From the IMG/VR virus record IMGVR_UViG_3300042482_001026, positions 1 through 64,000 of that record: a stretch of 64,000 nt of DNA; one strand, given 5' to 3'. The notes beneath the pieces were generated by a model. It ran no database searches. It was not told the origin of the DNA and worked only from the letters and a program-made list of their open reading frames with translations. The DNA is from a virus. This document shows positions 8,116 through 16,682 of the stretch, piece by piece. The position numbers and the translations under genes are program-made. Each line of letters begins with the position of its first letter. Position 1 is the stretch's first letter.

Positions 8116-8724
8116 TTACAATTTAACTATGCGAACGCCAGATGACTTTATGGTTTTTTCAAACTCGTCAAACTGTATATCAAACGAACTGCGACCATTG
8201 GATAAACGGTCTTTGGTGTCAAATGCCGGGTTGTAACGCGTGCCGCCATCAACGCCTAATGTGTAAATTTCTTCTGTGTGCCCTGCGGCTACCAACAGAT
8301 TGATTGCAGCTACGGCACTGAAATACCTAACTCTTATTACTGGGTAATCGGGATTAGGTTTCAAAGAACTGGTGGTGCTGTTGAATGTGTACACGTTACC
8401 TGCGTCTGCGTATTCCTTCCAATAAGCACTTGTAGAAAATAAAACATCGAGAGAATCTTTACCCGACTTGGCGTTCTGGTGGGGTCTCCATGGCAATATG
8501 ACTTTAATGTTTTTTGCTTTGAGTTCGTCAAAACATTCCGCAAAGGCTTCACGGTCAATGAACAGAGCAGCAGAAGGTGTCGTCAGCCTAAACGCATGAT
8601 TAAGCGTTAGGATGCTAACAATATCAGTGCTGAAGTTTTTGACTTTATCCGATGTTGGACCTTTGCCGACAACTAGCCAACTTTTAGACATGTCTTTGAG
8701 CAAATCAAGCGCGTTAAGAAACAT
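8116..8724 (-). CDS. DUF115/GT42-like protein, paralog of 5799-6503
   Basis: A 202-aa protein. SWLVVGKGPTSDKV (about 15-28) is the glycine loop, SILTLNHAFRL is the Asn strand and AAINLLVAAGHTEEIYTLGVDGGTRY is the second signature, all in the same order as in the 5799 gene. I chose the ATG at 8724, which overlaps the cupin gene by 11 nt; a longer frame would reach 8781 but would run deep into the cupin. MSKSWL at 8691 is another possible start. It may be a nucleotide-sugar-using transferase. Two copies in one cluster suggest two acceptor sites. Confidence 0.55.
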   Translation of the reverse strand: MFLNALDLLKDMSKSWLVVGKGPTSDKVKNFSTDIVSILTLNHAFRLTTPSAALFIDREAFAECFDELKAKNIKVILPWRPHQNAKSGKDSLDVLFSTSAYWKEYADAGNVYTFNSTTSSLKPNPDYPVIRVRYFSAVAAINLLVAAGHTEEIYTLGVDGGTRYNPAFDTKDRLSNGRSSFDIQFDEFEKTIKSSGVRIVKL

Positions 8725-9112
8725 TAGATTTTTTCGGTGTAATACCGCCCTCATCCGCACGAACAATGTCTGAAGGGTCAAGACTTACCCAGTAGGTCTC
8801 AATCAATTCCACGTCCGTGATTGCCTCGAAACGATGCTCCACATTGGAATGCACCGAAAATCTATCTCCGCAATTTAGTGTAACAGTTTGTATCTCATTA
8901 CCGTCTGCGTCGTACACAATAACTTTTAGCGTACCTTCAACGAGGTAGAAGTCATTGGCTTTAGCTCTATGGTGGTGCCGGGAGCTGTAACCCCCGGCGA
9001 CGATCTGTGCGTGATGCACTTCAAAGTTAGCGTCAGAAAAAATACAGCGATTGGTTCCCCAGCGTTTTGACAACACTGGTACGGTACACGCTTTTAGGTT
9101 AGACGAAGACAC
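8714..9112 (-). CDS. cupin, mannose-6-phosphate isomerase type II-like
   Basis: A 132-aa single cupin domain. Residues 41-62 carry the first cupin motif with HHHRAK (46-48 plus E59), and GDRFSVHSNVEHRFEAI (82-98) is the second motif with H93. WGTNR near the start and SDIVRADE at the end match the isomerase half of GDP-mannose pyrophosphorylase/isomerase proteins. It may isomerise a phosphosugar for the cluster or bind sugar. It begins at GTG with TAGGAC upstream. No pyrophosphorylase partner is seen in the window. Confidence 0.7.
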   Translation of the reverse strand: MSSSNLKACTVPVLSKRWGTNRCIFSDANFEVHHAQIVAGGYSSRHHHRAKANDFYLVEGTLKVIVYDADGNEIQTVTLNCGDRFSVHSNVEHRFEAITDVELIETYWVSLDPSDIVRADEGGITPKKSNVS

Positions 9113-9127
9113 GATAAGTCCTAGTTG

Positions 9128-10939
9128 TTAAACGCTGGGAGGCCCGACAAAATTATCAGGCGGTCCAACAAAATCAGGCGGTCCGACAAAGTCGGGATGT
9201 TCGGGATATTGCTTTGGATTAAAGTAAGGATTTTGCCCCGGCAAACTAAAGCCCATATGCTTACGCATAAGCGGATTTAGCAATCTTGCGAGGTGCGGAT
9301 AAGCGCCTGCGCCAAGACCAAGGGCGCCAAGGCCAGTTAATGTATTATTTCCTGTCAACAATCCAAGACCGCCGGCAAGCCCGCCACCAAGCATAGAGTA
9401 ACGCTGCCATGCCGGCATTGTTTTAACGTCATATCCAAGCATTTTAAACATTGGATTTGTAAATTGTTCTATGGCGTTGTGGGTGTCTCCGAAAAATCCG
9501 CGTATTGCACTATCACGTTCATTAACTACGTGGTCTTGTATGTCTGTAGCACTCTGTTGCGCTTTATCTGCGATTTTACCTGCGCCAGCATTAACACCGG
9601 CACCTATTTGTGGTAACGCATCTGTAATTTTTCCAAAATTTGGAATTTTACCCTGCATTGCACCGCCTAGCGCTTGAACGCCCCCAGTAGCTGCGCCGGT
9701 AATTGCATCTATTCCGCCTGTGACCGCTTTACCTATAGACGGCATATATGGTTTTATTGCGGATTTCATTTTTTGGCGCAATGCTTCTTGCTTGATTACA
9801 TCCATAAAGCCGCCTACGCCTTTTTGTACATCTCCCCATGCTGGAAGTTTAGGAAATTGCGGAGGTGCTGCGGGTGGCTGCGGGTTAGCACCAGCCGGCG
9901 GGACAGCGGGTGGTGCGTTTGGTGGGGCAGCTGGTTGCTTTGGTTTAAACCGATCCAAGAAGTCGCCTACGCCTTTTTGTACATCTCCCCATCCTTTTTG
10001 TACATCTCCCCATGCTGGAAGTTTAGGAAATTGCGGAGGTGCTGCGGGTGGTTGTGGTGGCAGAGGTGGCAGAGGTGCAGGCGACGTAGGAAAAGGAGAC
10101 GGAGGAGACGGCGGTAATTGCGGGCGCAAAGGATCGGGATTTAATGCGTCGGCGATCGGATCAATCGGAGCACTAGCTCCGGCAAACTTTTCAAGGCCTG
10201 ACAACAATTGTCCAAGCAATTGCGGATTAACAGCTCCGCTTGTTTTAATAAGTGCTTGTGCAATTTGATCCAGATTCATACCTCGTGCCATACACGTATC
10301 AACAAACGTGTCTGCCAGAGTCATGTCATAGCTTTGTTTTTTACGGAAACGATCTAGCGATTGCATAGCTGCCATACCCGTTGCGTGGTCTTCTGGTCGC
10401 TGTGCGTAGCTCAAACCGTTAGATTCGCCCATGGCGCTACGAGGAGGCTTAGCGTTATCTTGTCGTGAATATTTATACAGTGCCGCAAATTTGCCAAATG
10501 AATGCGCAAAATCGTTTGCAGCTTTACCCGTAGAAAATAGGTCCGCATGCAATTCTCTAGTAGGAGACCGGTCCTGTGAATTACGCGCCACGGCACCTTC
10601 CTCCAAAAGACTGTTTAATGTGTTCTGTTGGTAATTGTCAGATGGGGTACGCATACGGGATTGTTTTCGAGGATTAACCGGTATCGGCGTCGGCATACCA
10701 TTCTGTGCCTGCTTAACCGTGTCATCGGCTCCGGGAATTTGTGCAACTTGCTGCACACCACTAGCCGTGGCAGGCGTTGGAACTGGCGTCTTGAGCTGCG
10801 TGGCAGGATTAGTATTCTGCTTACCCGCAAGTGCCGCAGCATTTAGATTAGCGCCAAACATTGCAGACAACGGTTTAGGTTGCCTACTGCTGGCGCCAGT
10901 AGGCATAAATCCCGATTGATTAAAGGACTGCGGTATCAT
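9128..10939 (-). CDS. large Pro/Gly-rich virion-like protein with internal repeats
   Basis: A 603-aa protein. Residues 1-120 are polar and low complexity; 120-250 look folded; 255-400 are proline-rich with repeats of FPKLPAWGDVQKG; 410-490 are helical with Gly-rich turns and KITDALPQIGAGVN; 500-560 have two hydrophobic Gly-rich segments (MLGGGLAGGLGLLTG and TGLGALGLGAGAYP) that could insert in membrane; the C-terminus repeats PDFVGPP. It shares the DAL.QIGAG, NPYF.P and PDFVGP modules with the 18557 gene, so the two are related. Its start makes TGATG with the upstream stop. A structural or injected virion protein is my inference. Confidence 0.55.
   Translation of the reverse strand: MIPQSFNQSGFMPTGASSRQPKPLSAMFGANLNAAALAGKQNTNPATQLKTPVPTPATASGVQQVAQIPGADDTVKQAQNGMPTPIPVNPRKQSRMRTPSDNYQQNTLNSLLEEGAVARNSQDRSPTRELHADLFSTGKAANDFAHSFGKFAALYKYSRQDNAKPPRSAMGESNGLSYAQRPEDHATGMAAMQSLDRFRKKQSYDMTLADTFVDTCMARGMNLDQIAQALIKTSGAVNPQLLGQLLSGLEKFAGASAPIDPIADALNPDPLRPQLPPSPPSPFPTSPAPLPPLPPQPPAAPPQFPKLPAWGDVQKGWGDVQKGVGDFLDRFKPKQPAAPPNAPPAVPPAGANPQPPAAPPQFPKLPAWGDVQKGVGGFMDVIKQEALRQKMKSAIKPYMPSIGKAVTGGIDAITGAATGGVQALGGAMQGKIPNFGKITDALPQIGAGVNAGAGKIADKAQQSATDIQDHVVNERDSAIRGFFGDTHNAIEQFTNPMFKMLGYDVKTMPAWQRYSMLGGGLAGGLGLLTGNNTLTGLGALGLGAGAYPHLARLLNPLMRKHMGFSLPGQNPYFNPKQYPEHPDFVGPPDFVGPPDNFVGPPSV
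9812..10051 (-). repeat. direct repeats in the Pro-rich gene
   Basis: A 59-bp sequence is repeated exactly at 9819-9877 and 9993-10051. A third partial copy (28 bp, 9964-9991, matching 9812-9839) abuts the second. They encode the WGDVQKG and PPQFPKLPAWG modules. Perfect identity at DNA level points to recent duplication or ongoing slippage. Confidence 0.9.
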
Positions 10940-11868
10940 CAGTTGCTCTCGTTTTTCTTTTTCTTAGAACCGGACATTGCGCGATACAAACCGTATCCGC
11001 CTAAACCACCTGCGGCAAGCAAAGCCAAAACACGAGGATCTTTAGCGTATTCAGCTAATCGACTAAGCATGGAAGGGGAAGGAACTGTGGGAGCGGACGA
11101 ATCTGCGGGCGCAGACGAAGCTGCGGGCGCAGACGAAGCTGCGGGCGCAGACGAAGCTGCGGGCGCCGCCGGCGCTTCGCCGCTGTTTGCCTCTGCGCGC
11201 TCTAACGCCTGTAAATTTCCTAAAAAATCACCGGTAGGTGTTACTTTTGAACGATCAATTTCTGCGCATTTACGCATAACGGAATTCTTATTCTTAACAG
11301 AAACGTCGTTATAGGATTGCGGCGTTTGCACTGCTACTTTGCGAGAATCATCAAGCGCAGATTTGCATAGTGTCAATGCAAACACACCACGCTCTTCGCC
11401 TGACAAATGCGGAAACGCCATCTTAATTGACTGCACCAAAGGGTAACCATTTGACAAGTTTGCTTGCAACGCTCTAAAGGCAGAACGTTTCGTCATTGGC
11501 AACGCAGCGGCTACCTTAGTAAGCAAAGAATCCATCATCAACAAAGAAGCTTGTTTGACTAAGTATCCGTGCAACTTGTTGGCCATGGCGCTCTTCTCCT
11601 CGTTGTCAGTATCTGGTTCAGATACCGGTTTAAGTTTAGGTAAATCCGGTGTGTACTTAGACTTTATCACAGGCGGTAGCTTAGGCGGTAATTTAGCTTT
11701 GCGTTTTTGCGGAAAAGACGCCAAAGCTTGTTTAAGTATGGGGTTCATCGTGTCTGAACACCTTGAATCTTCTACCTTTGTCGCAGTACGTTTGTCGTTG
11801 CGATTAGGTAAAAATATGTAAGGATCATATGTCCCCGGACGCCCAGAAGCTAATTTATTGTAAAACAT
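10939..11868 (-). CDS. unknown protein with SSAPAA repeats and C-terminal hydrophobic segment
   Basis: A 309-aa protein. Residues 1-110 are basic and proline-rich (PPKLPPVIKSKY), 110-220 are helical and look folded, 235-270 are repeats of SSAPAA, and a segment near 285-300 (LALLAAGGLGGYGLYRAM) could be a membrane anchor before a lysine-rich end SGSKKKKN. No catalytic motif is visible. The start has GGAGA 8 nt upstream. The same arrangement (linker, Gly-rich hydrophobic helix, basic tail) recurs in the genes at 9128, 11892 and 12599, which suggests a group of virion or membrane-associated proteins made together. Confidence 0.6.
   Translation of the reverse strand: MFYNKLASGRPGTYDPYIFLPNRNDKRTATKVEDSRCSDTMNPILKQALASFPQKRKAKLPPKLPPVIKSKYTPDLPKLKPVSEPDTDNEEKSAMANKLHGYLVKQASLLMMDSLLTKVAAALPMTKRSAFRALQANLSNGYPLVQSIKMAFPHLSGEERGVFALTLCKSALDDSRKVAVQTPQSYNDVSVKNKNSVMRKCAEIDRSKVTPTGDFLGNLQALERAEANSGEAPAAPAASSAPAASSAPAASSAPADSSAPTVPSPSMLSRLAEYAKDPRVLALLAAGGLGGYGLYRAMSGSKKKKNESN
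11103..11166 (-). repeat. 18-bp tandem repeat
   Basis: Three complete exact copies of an 18-bp unit (ctgcgggcgcagacgaag) and a partial fourth. They encode the SSAPAA linker of the surrounding gene. Copy number is likely to vary between related phages. Confidence 0.95.
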
Positions 11869-11891
11869 CTATATGTCTCCACACAAACAAT

Positions 11892-12554
11892 TTATTTGAC
11901 GCCAAATTGCTTGGACAACGCATCAAGATATGTGCCACCTTGTCGGCTAAACGGATTGTCGTAAACATGCCGAAGAGGACTTTGTCTTGTATTTAAATCT
12001 GCGCGCACAGATTCGTGTTGTCCAAGACGCGATTTGTTGTTGTATAACATTTCTTTACCCGCATCAAACTTGTCTGCAAACCAATTATTTACTGAATCCA
12101 CATATGTTTGAGGATGCGTTGCCTTATCCACACGCGCTTGCCGGTTAGTTGCAAATTGCATGGAAGGCAATACTCGCATGGCTTCTGTACCCAAGCCACC
12201 TATTGCGGCACCGCCTACTCCGCCGTAAATACCGCCACGCACTGCACCACTTAGTCCGCTACCAATACGACTCATAACGTCGTCATCGTCGTCGTCATCA
12301 GAAGAAAACAACCCACTGATACCACCAATACCGGCACCAAGAAGTGCGCCTGCTCCACCTAAACCTACGGCATTTGCAAGCGCAGGATCCGCCGCAGCTG
12401 TCTTTACAGCCAATTCCTGAATTGTAATTGCACCACTTTTTTCTGCATGCTCAGGCAGTTTTTTAATGTCGGGCGTATGGTCAGCCCAACGCTTTGCCAT
12501 TTCAGGGTGATTGGCAAACATCCAGCGTTGCTGTGCTTTTGATTTAAACGGCAT
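11892..12554 (-). CDS. virion-associated protein with KSKAQQRWMF N-terminus
   Basis: A 220-aa protein. The start MPFKSKAQQRWMFANHPEMAKRW belongs to a short N-terminal module common in phage structural-region proteins, where it looks like a targeting or scaffold-binding peptide. Residues 55-80 and 100-125 are Gly/Ala-rich hydrophobic stretches (GLGGAGALLGAGIGGISGLF and GIYGGVGGAAIGGLG) with a run of aspartates between them (SSDDDDDDDVMS). The remainder is polar. GAGG lies 9 nt before the ATG. Membrane insertion during DNA entry would fit but is inference. Confidence 0.6.
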   Translation of the reverse strand: MPFKSKAQQRWMFANHPEMAKRWADHTPDIKKLPEHAEKSGAITIQELAVKTAAADPALANAVGLGGAGALLGAGIGGISGLFSSDDDDDDDVMSRIGSGLSGAVRGGIYGGVGGAAIGGLGTEAMRVLPSMQFATNRQARVDKATHPQTYVDSVNNWFADKFDAGKEMLYNNKSRLGQHESVRADLNTRQSPLRHVYDNPFSRQGGTYLDALSKQFGVK

Positions 12555-12598
12555 GATTCAAACCTCGCATAAGCGTTTATGTCTTGTCTGCGCGTAAA

Positions 12599-13738
12599 TT
12601 AACCGGGCGCAACACTTAGCAATTTATTGAGAGCAGCTTGTCTACCGTCATTAGTACCGCCGTAATATGCCGCAAGTCCACCAAGCCCAGCTCCACCGAG
12701 AGTAGCCAACAATTTACTTGCGGTAAGACCCTTCTTGGGATTAACACCAGATAAAGCTTGATGCAAATAATAACCAAGCGCTCCGCCGGCAGTTGCGCCC
12801 GTTGCGGTAATGCCAATGTTTTTAAGTTTATTTCTAGCCATCAATGCGCCTTGCGCTGGCGCAGCGTAATTACCCATTTGCTTACGTAAACCACCACCGG
12901 CTGGACCTGAAATACCGGCGGGTTCGACAATGTTGTGTTTTTTAAGAAAATCAGCCGTTGTACCTGCGGACTCTGCCGCCGCATATTCGTCCAACATAGC
13001 TTTCGTGGCCGCTGGATTTAATCCTTTACTGGCAGCCACATTTTCTAAATATGTCTCGGCACCCGTTTCATATTTTTGTACTGCTTCCTGCAATTTAGGC
13101 GGCAATTCTTTGTGATATTTGCGCAAAAATCTCATTTGCCGATCGTGAGGAATTAAGTCTGTGTCGATTTCATGCGGATCGACATAACTCGTTTCAGGCG
13201 TATCGAGTTCTTCCTTCAAAAAAGTTCGCCACGCTTTATCAAATTCGGGACGAGCGCCTTCAGCCATACCGCGCACATTTGGATGCGCTTGATGAAAATA
13301 AGCAGAAATAGGTCCTTTTCTAAAAGCGTCATAATGCGTACGCGATTCTAATCGCTGTAAAGGTGTTTTAACTACATATGACGGGGGAACGTTAGCTTTC
13401 GCCATAATCGCAGGACTGCTGCGCAACTGTGTCATGATTTCGCCAACTGGAATACCAAACGGTTTTAAGCTGGCTGCGGCTGACAACACATCGTGATAAT
13501 GTGTAAAGTCCGTATCCCCGGGAAGTCGTGCTGGCTTAGTGGCTGAGTCTAATTTTCTTTGTACAAAATCAGCTTGAGCGTCTCCGGCAATACCATACGC
13601 AGCACCCAAACCAGCAGCACCAACACCGGCACCAGCTGCACCCAATGAAGGCAACACATAGTCAGTCCAATTACGCGTTTTCTTTTTGGCTTTTTTAGCC
13701 CCAGTTAACGCTTCAAGCCGTTCAGCAATTTTGTACAT
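12599..13738 (-). CDS. unknown protein with Gly-rich hydrophobic segments at both ends
   Basis: A 379-aa protein if started at the ATG at 13738, which has GGGAG 7 nt upstream; an upstream ATG at 13765 has no such site. YKIAERLEALTGAKKAKKK is a basic N-terminal helix, then a Gly/Ala hydrophobic segment (about 32-60). Residues 70-270 are a soluble helical domain without recognised motifs. The C-terminus has two more Gly-rich hydrophobic stretches (GITATGATAGGALGYYL and LLATLGGAGLGGLAAYYGG). The pattern matches the 11892 product, suggesting a family of virion membrane-active proteins. Confidence 0.55.
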   Translation of the reverse strand: MYKIAERLEALTGAKKAKKKTRNWTDYVLPSLGAAGAGVGAAGLGAAYGIAGDAQADFVQRKLDSATKPARLPGDTDFTHYHDVLSAAASLKPFGIPVGEIMTQLRSSPAIMAKANVPPSYVVKTPLQRLESRTHYDAFRKGPISAYFHQAHPNVRGMAEGARPEFDKAWRTFLKEELDTPETSYVDPHEIDTDLIPHDRQMRFLRKYHKELPPKLQEAVQKYETGAETYLENVAASKGLNPAATKAMLDEYAAAESAGTTADFLKKHNIVEPAGISGPAGGGLRKQMGNYAAPAQGALMARNKLKNIGITATGATAGGALGYYLHQALSGVNPKKGLTASKLLATLGGAGLGGLAAYYGGTNDGRQAALNKLLSVAPG

Positions 13739-13781
13739 GCCGCCACTCCCGTTAAATGTAAGCATGTTTCAGTATAGTCAC

Positions 13782-14582
13782 TTATTCGATGTCAAACAAA
13801 GAATCGATGTCACCGTTGGTTTCATCTAATTGTTCTGCGATTTCTTGCTTAGGATCAAAATCATCATCGTAATCTGACATGTTTTCAAACGCACTGTCTT
13901 TGCCGTCCTGCGATGGTGCAAACACCCCGGCGACAAACTGCTGCAAGAATATTAAATTCTTGGCAAACTTTTCTTTAAACAACAACGACGCTTTTTCCAA
14001 CAAGTTATACGCAAGATATGCAGAAGACAGGGATATGTTGTTTTGCTTGTGTATGTTGTCTATGCCCTTCTCAGAAACAATAGCCGTAATGTTGTCCAAT
14101 GTGGCCTTGAGCGCCAACATGACAGATGCATCGGTCAGGGGCATCTTGTCGTCAGGATCCGAACGGGCACAGATAGTTTGAGTTTGCACAATAGCCGTAG
14201 TGTTGTCGTCGTAGCAAAATCCAACGCTCACTGTAACTGCTTTGATGCTTTTCTCAGGCTCGTCGTGCGTCGCCATTGTGTACACAGGCCACAGCGTCAG
14301 AACAATATCTTGCCCCGAAGAAACATCAAGCATAGAACTTAATTGCTCATAAACTTCACGTGTAACTTCAGCTTCGTGGCATAACTGCTTAGCGTCAAAT
14401 TCTTCAAAATGCTCAATAAGCCAAAACAGAAAAGCGGCCGGAGATGCCCGGTGCTTTTCTGTTTCTGTTGATTCGTTGTCTTCTGTTTCCCAAAATCGAT
14501 CAAACAATACGCGTAAAAGATACGGAACGCCGGGGTCCATGAACGTGTCATCATCATCGTCAGAAGAGTCGTCGTATGGCAC
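13782..14582 (-). CDS. unknown acidic protein
   Basis: A 266-aa protein with acidic ends: DDSSDDDDDTF near the start and YDDDFDPKQEIAEQ plus DSLFDIE at the end. The middle (about 20-235) is a mixed alpha/beta domain with no recognisable motif. It starts at GTG with GAGG upstream, 8 nt after the previous gene. Acidic tails also occur on the proteins at 25278, 38498, 39072 and 40625; they may be interaction tails for basic partners. Position between the tubulin gene and the virion-like genes suggests a virion or assembly role. Confidence 0.55.
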   Translation of the reverse strand: MPYDDSSDDDDDTFMDPGVPYLLRVLFDRFWETEDNESTETEKHRASPAAFLFWLIEHFEEFDAKQLCHEAEVTREVYEQLSSMLDVSSGQDIVLTLWPVYTMATHDEPEKSIKAVTVSVGFCYDDNTTAIVQTQTICARSDPDDKMPLTDASVMLALKATLDNITAIVSEKGIDNIHKQNNISLSSAYLAYNLLEKASLLFKEKFAKNLIFLQQFVAGVFAPSQDGKDSAFENMSDYDDDFDPKQEIAEQLDETNGDIDSLFDIE

Positions 14583-14590
14583 GGCTAACC

Positions 14591-14932
14591 TCAGAAAATG
14601 GCGTTAACGGACGTAGCACTCACACCGTTCTGCCCGGGTTGGGATCTTGCGACGCTGATCGAGACTGCTTCAGATGGTTGCATTGTACCTGAAGTCGTAT
14701 CTGTTGTCGTAGTGACGCGGACGTTGTTGCTTAGACACATACCAATGTTGCCAGTACCGTCAGGATAAAACAATTCGATGACGCGATGCTGATCCATGTA
14801 ACTTTTAGCGAAAGCAATAAAAGCATCAAGGGTCTTTGCTGCAATTGTCGTGTCTGCGTCAAATGCCGTCTTAAGATGCGTCACGATGTCAGGTACAGAT
14901 GCTGAATTTACGAACGCCGGAATCGTACTCAT
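14591..14932 (-). CDS. unknown small protein (113 aa)
   Basis: A 113-aa protein: residues 1-55 form two helices (VPDIVTHLKTAFDADTTIAAKTLDAF, shown in part), then a beta-rich C-terminal half (IGMCLSNNVRVTTTTD, AVSISVARSQPG). The ATG at 14932 follows AGGGGG. It lies 8 nt after the stop of the 40-aa membrane protein, so it is probably on the tubulin transcript. No family recognised; small size and mixed helix-sheet layout would fit a virion decoration or fibre-type protein, but this is a guess. Confidence 0.55.
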   Translation of the reverse strand: MSTIPAFVNSASVPDIVTHLKTAFDADTTIAAKTLDAFIAFAKSYMDQHRVIELFYPDGTGNIGMCLSNNVRVTTTTDTTSGTMQPSEAVSISVARSQPGQNGVSATSVNAIF

Positions 14933-14940
14933 CACGCCCC

Positions 14941-15063
14941 CTACTCTTTAATGTTCATAGTCACAAACACACCCAGAAAAAAGCATAACGTACACGACAC
15001 CACATCAATAGAGTGTCTTATCAAATCGTGCAGATTTTGGTTAAAGTCGAAATGCCCAAACAT
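14941..15063 (-). CDS. 40-aa single-span membrane protein coupled to the tubulin gene
   Basis: Too short for a length filter, but its ATG (15063-15061) overlaps the tubulin stop as TGATG, the same coupling used elsewhere in this genome. The sequence starts MFGHFDFNQNLHDLIRHS, an amphipathic or polar N-terminus of about 18 residues, followed by a hydrophobic segment VVSCTLCFFLGVFVTM (about 21-36) and a short charged end NIKE. It would sit in the inner membrane with one span. Stop-start overlap means roughly matched expression with the tubulin, so it could be its membrane anchor or regulator. No homolog is known to me. Confidence 0.6.
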   Translation of the reverse strand: MFGHFDFNQNLHDLIRHSIDVVSCTLCFFLGVFVTMNIKE

Positions 15064-16304
15064 CAGTCAACGCCCAAAAAGGAAGCAATGTTACTGGCGG
15101 CATTAGCGGCCGTAACACTACCAACGCGGGCAAGCTTAGATAGGGTTTCACGAGGTGGCTCCAGATCACCAATCAAGGTGTAACACTGGATACCTGAATC
15201 ATCGTCACCTGTGTAGATGCCTCTGTGCAGAACAGTCGCAGGCTTCTCAGGATACCCACTACCTAGAAGCTGATCTAATTGCTCAAATCCCGACATGAGG
15301 TAATCGTCAGAAAACGTTTGCTGTACTTCGGGACTGGTAGCAAAGACACAGACACCCTTCTTACCTCGCCGCAGATCACAGGCTGACAAGACATTGTTGG
15401 CCAGTTCATCTCTAATGACGCTGCGCACATCAGCAGGCGACGATACCTTCTTAGGATCAATGTATGCCGAACCCATGACAAGGATGCCTGAGTCGAGAAG
15501 CTGGAAGAACTCACTCTGATCAAACGTTACTAAGCCCTTACGGTTGGCTGCGTAGTAATTAAAGACGTTAAACAATTCCGCCACTACAGAGTTAGCCTTG
15601 GGATAAAGATCGGCCATGGAAGACGAGTAAATGTTTTTGACTCTAGCATTGTCAATCACGATCAAAGGACTGACCTTAGCTGCCATCAGTTCAGAAAATG
15701 CTTGAATGGCATTACGGCACGTCAATTGTCCTTCGCCCGGTTGTGGCAATGAAACGATGGCGCCTACACGGGTATCTTCTCCCGTGGTCTGTGCCATGTG
15801 CTTGCGAGCTAATGCTACGAGGCTGGAGCTCATGCCTCCACCTGTACCGCCACCAAGACCAGCACAGATCAAAATGCAATCTAAAGGACCAGAACCCCAC
15901 GCCCTAAACAACAAGTCTCTTACATCTGCATCTCGATTAGCCAGAACTTGCTTGGCCAACTTCATGTCCTTGGATGCTCCGCCCACGTCCAAAGACAGTT
16001 TGGGCATCTCGGCATCTAGGCCATCAAAGTCGTTTACCGTGGTATTGAGAACACCTACACGTCGATATCCTAAGGCCCAGAACGCTTGCGCAATACGACC
16101 ACCCGCCTGACCACATCCAAGTACACCAATCCGAGCTGCGACGGGGTAAGACAAATCATCTTCAATTGGAGCTACTTGTTTAGTCGCCTGCTTGGATTGC
16201 GCCACAGATGTTGTCAGCGCAATGTTGCCCGGACGAGACGGCATAGGGGGACCAGATGGCTTCAATTGTTCTGCGGCATTCAAGGACTTGGAAAAATCAG
16301 ACAT
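15063..16304 (-). CDS. FtsZ/tubulin-family GTPase
   Basis: A 413-aa protein. Residues 1-55 are a disordered, Pro/Ser-rich leader. The GTPase domain has the T1 loop VLGCGQAGGRIA (61-72), the tubulin signature GLGGGTGGG (149-157) as the T4 loop, and SLPQPGEG near 185-192. The T7 region reads VTFDQSEFFQLLDSG (259-273), so D262 and E265 are candidates for the GTP-hydrolysing acidic residues; this differs from the usual N.D..D. The C-terminal domain follows and ends without the classic FtsZ-binding peptide. It probably forms filaments in the infected cell. It lies far from the replication genes and among virion genes, unlike plasmid tubZ loci. Confidence 0.85.
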   Translation of the reverse strand: MSDFSKSLNAAEQLKPSGPPMPSRPGNIALTTSVAQSKQATKQVAPIEDDLSYPVAARIGVLGCGQAGGRIAQAFWALGYRRVGVLNTTVNDFDGLDAEMPKLSLDVGGASKDMKLAKQVLANRDADVRDLLFRAWGSGPLDCILICAGLGGGTGGGMSSSLVALARKHMAQTTGEDTRVGAIVSLPQPGEGQLTCRNAIQAFSELMAAKVSPLIVIDNARVKNIYSSSMADLYPKANSVVAELFNVFNYYAANRKGLVTFDQSEFFQLLDSGILVMGSAYIDPKKVSSPADVRSVIRDELANNVLSACDLRRGKKGVCVFATSPEVQQTFSDDYLMSGFEQLDQLLGSGYPEKPATVLHRGIYTGDDDSGIQCYTLIGDLEPPRETLSKLARVGSVTAANAASNIASFLGVD

Positions 16305-16307
16305 GTC

Positions 16308-16667
16308 TTACTCCGCGTCAGACTTGGGCTGTGGTTGTTTACGCCCGTACCTGTGTGGAGCTTGTTTGCCTCCACGACCTTCCATGATGTCCCTGTGCGC
16401 ATCCTGAGATTCATTGGCCGGTACGGTTTTCGACATTATTGTAAGTTTAGCTGCCTTGATCAATTCCAATGCTGAAAAACGTCCAAGGTCAGCCGCCGTG
16501 ACAATCTTGTCCCCGGATACTTTGTCAAGTAACGCCGATACGTTTCCAATCAAAGCTGATGGCGCTGACTTGCGCACGCGAGTTACACGATTGATTACGT
16601 CATCTACGTCGCGATCGGATTCGACGTCTTTGTTGAGATTGTATTTGGTCGTGCGGCGGCGTGGCAT
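16308..16667 (-). CDS. small basic protein upstream of the tubulin gene
   Basis: A 119-aa protein starting MPRRRTTKYNLNKDVESDRD and ending in a basic tail (GGKQAPHRYGRKQPQPKSD). The middle (about 20-85) is helical and could hold a small DNA-binding or adaptor fold (VDDVINRVTRVRKSAPSALI, then AADLGRFSALELIKAAKLT). It ends 3 nt before the tubulin ATG. In plasmid type III partition systems the tubulin partner is a small winged-helix protein (TubR); position and size fit, but I see no sequence proof. Confidence 0.5.
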   Translation of the reverse strand: MPRRRTTKYNLNKDVESDRDVDDVINRVTRVRKSAPSALIGNVSALLDKVSGDKIVTAADLGRFSALELIKAAKLTIMSKTVPANESQDAHRDIMEGRGGKQAPHRYGRKQPQPKSDAE

Positions 16668-16682
16668 TGCACTTCTCCTCCA

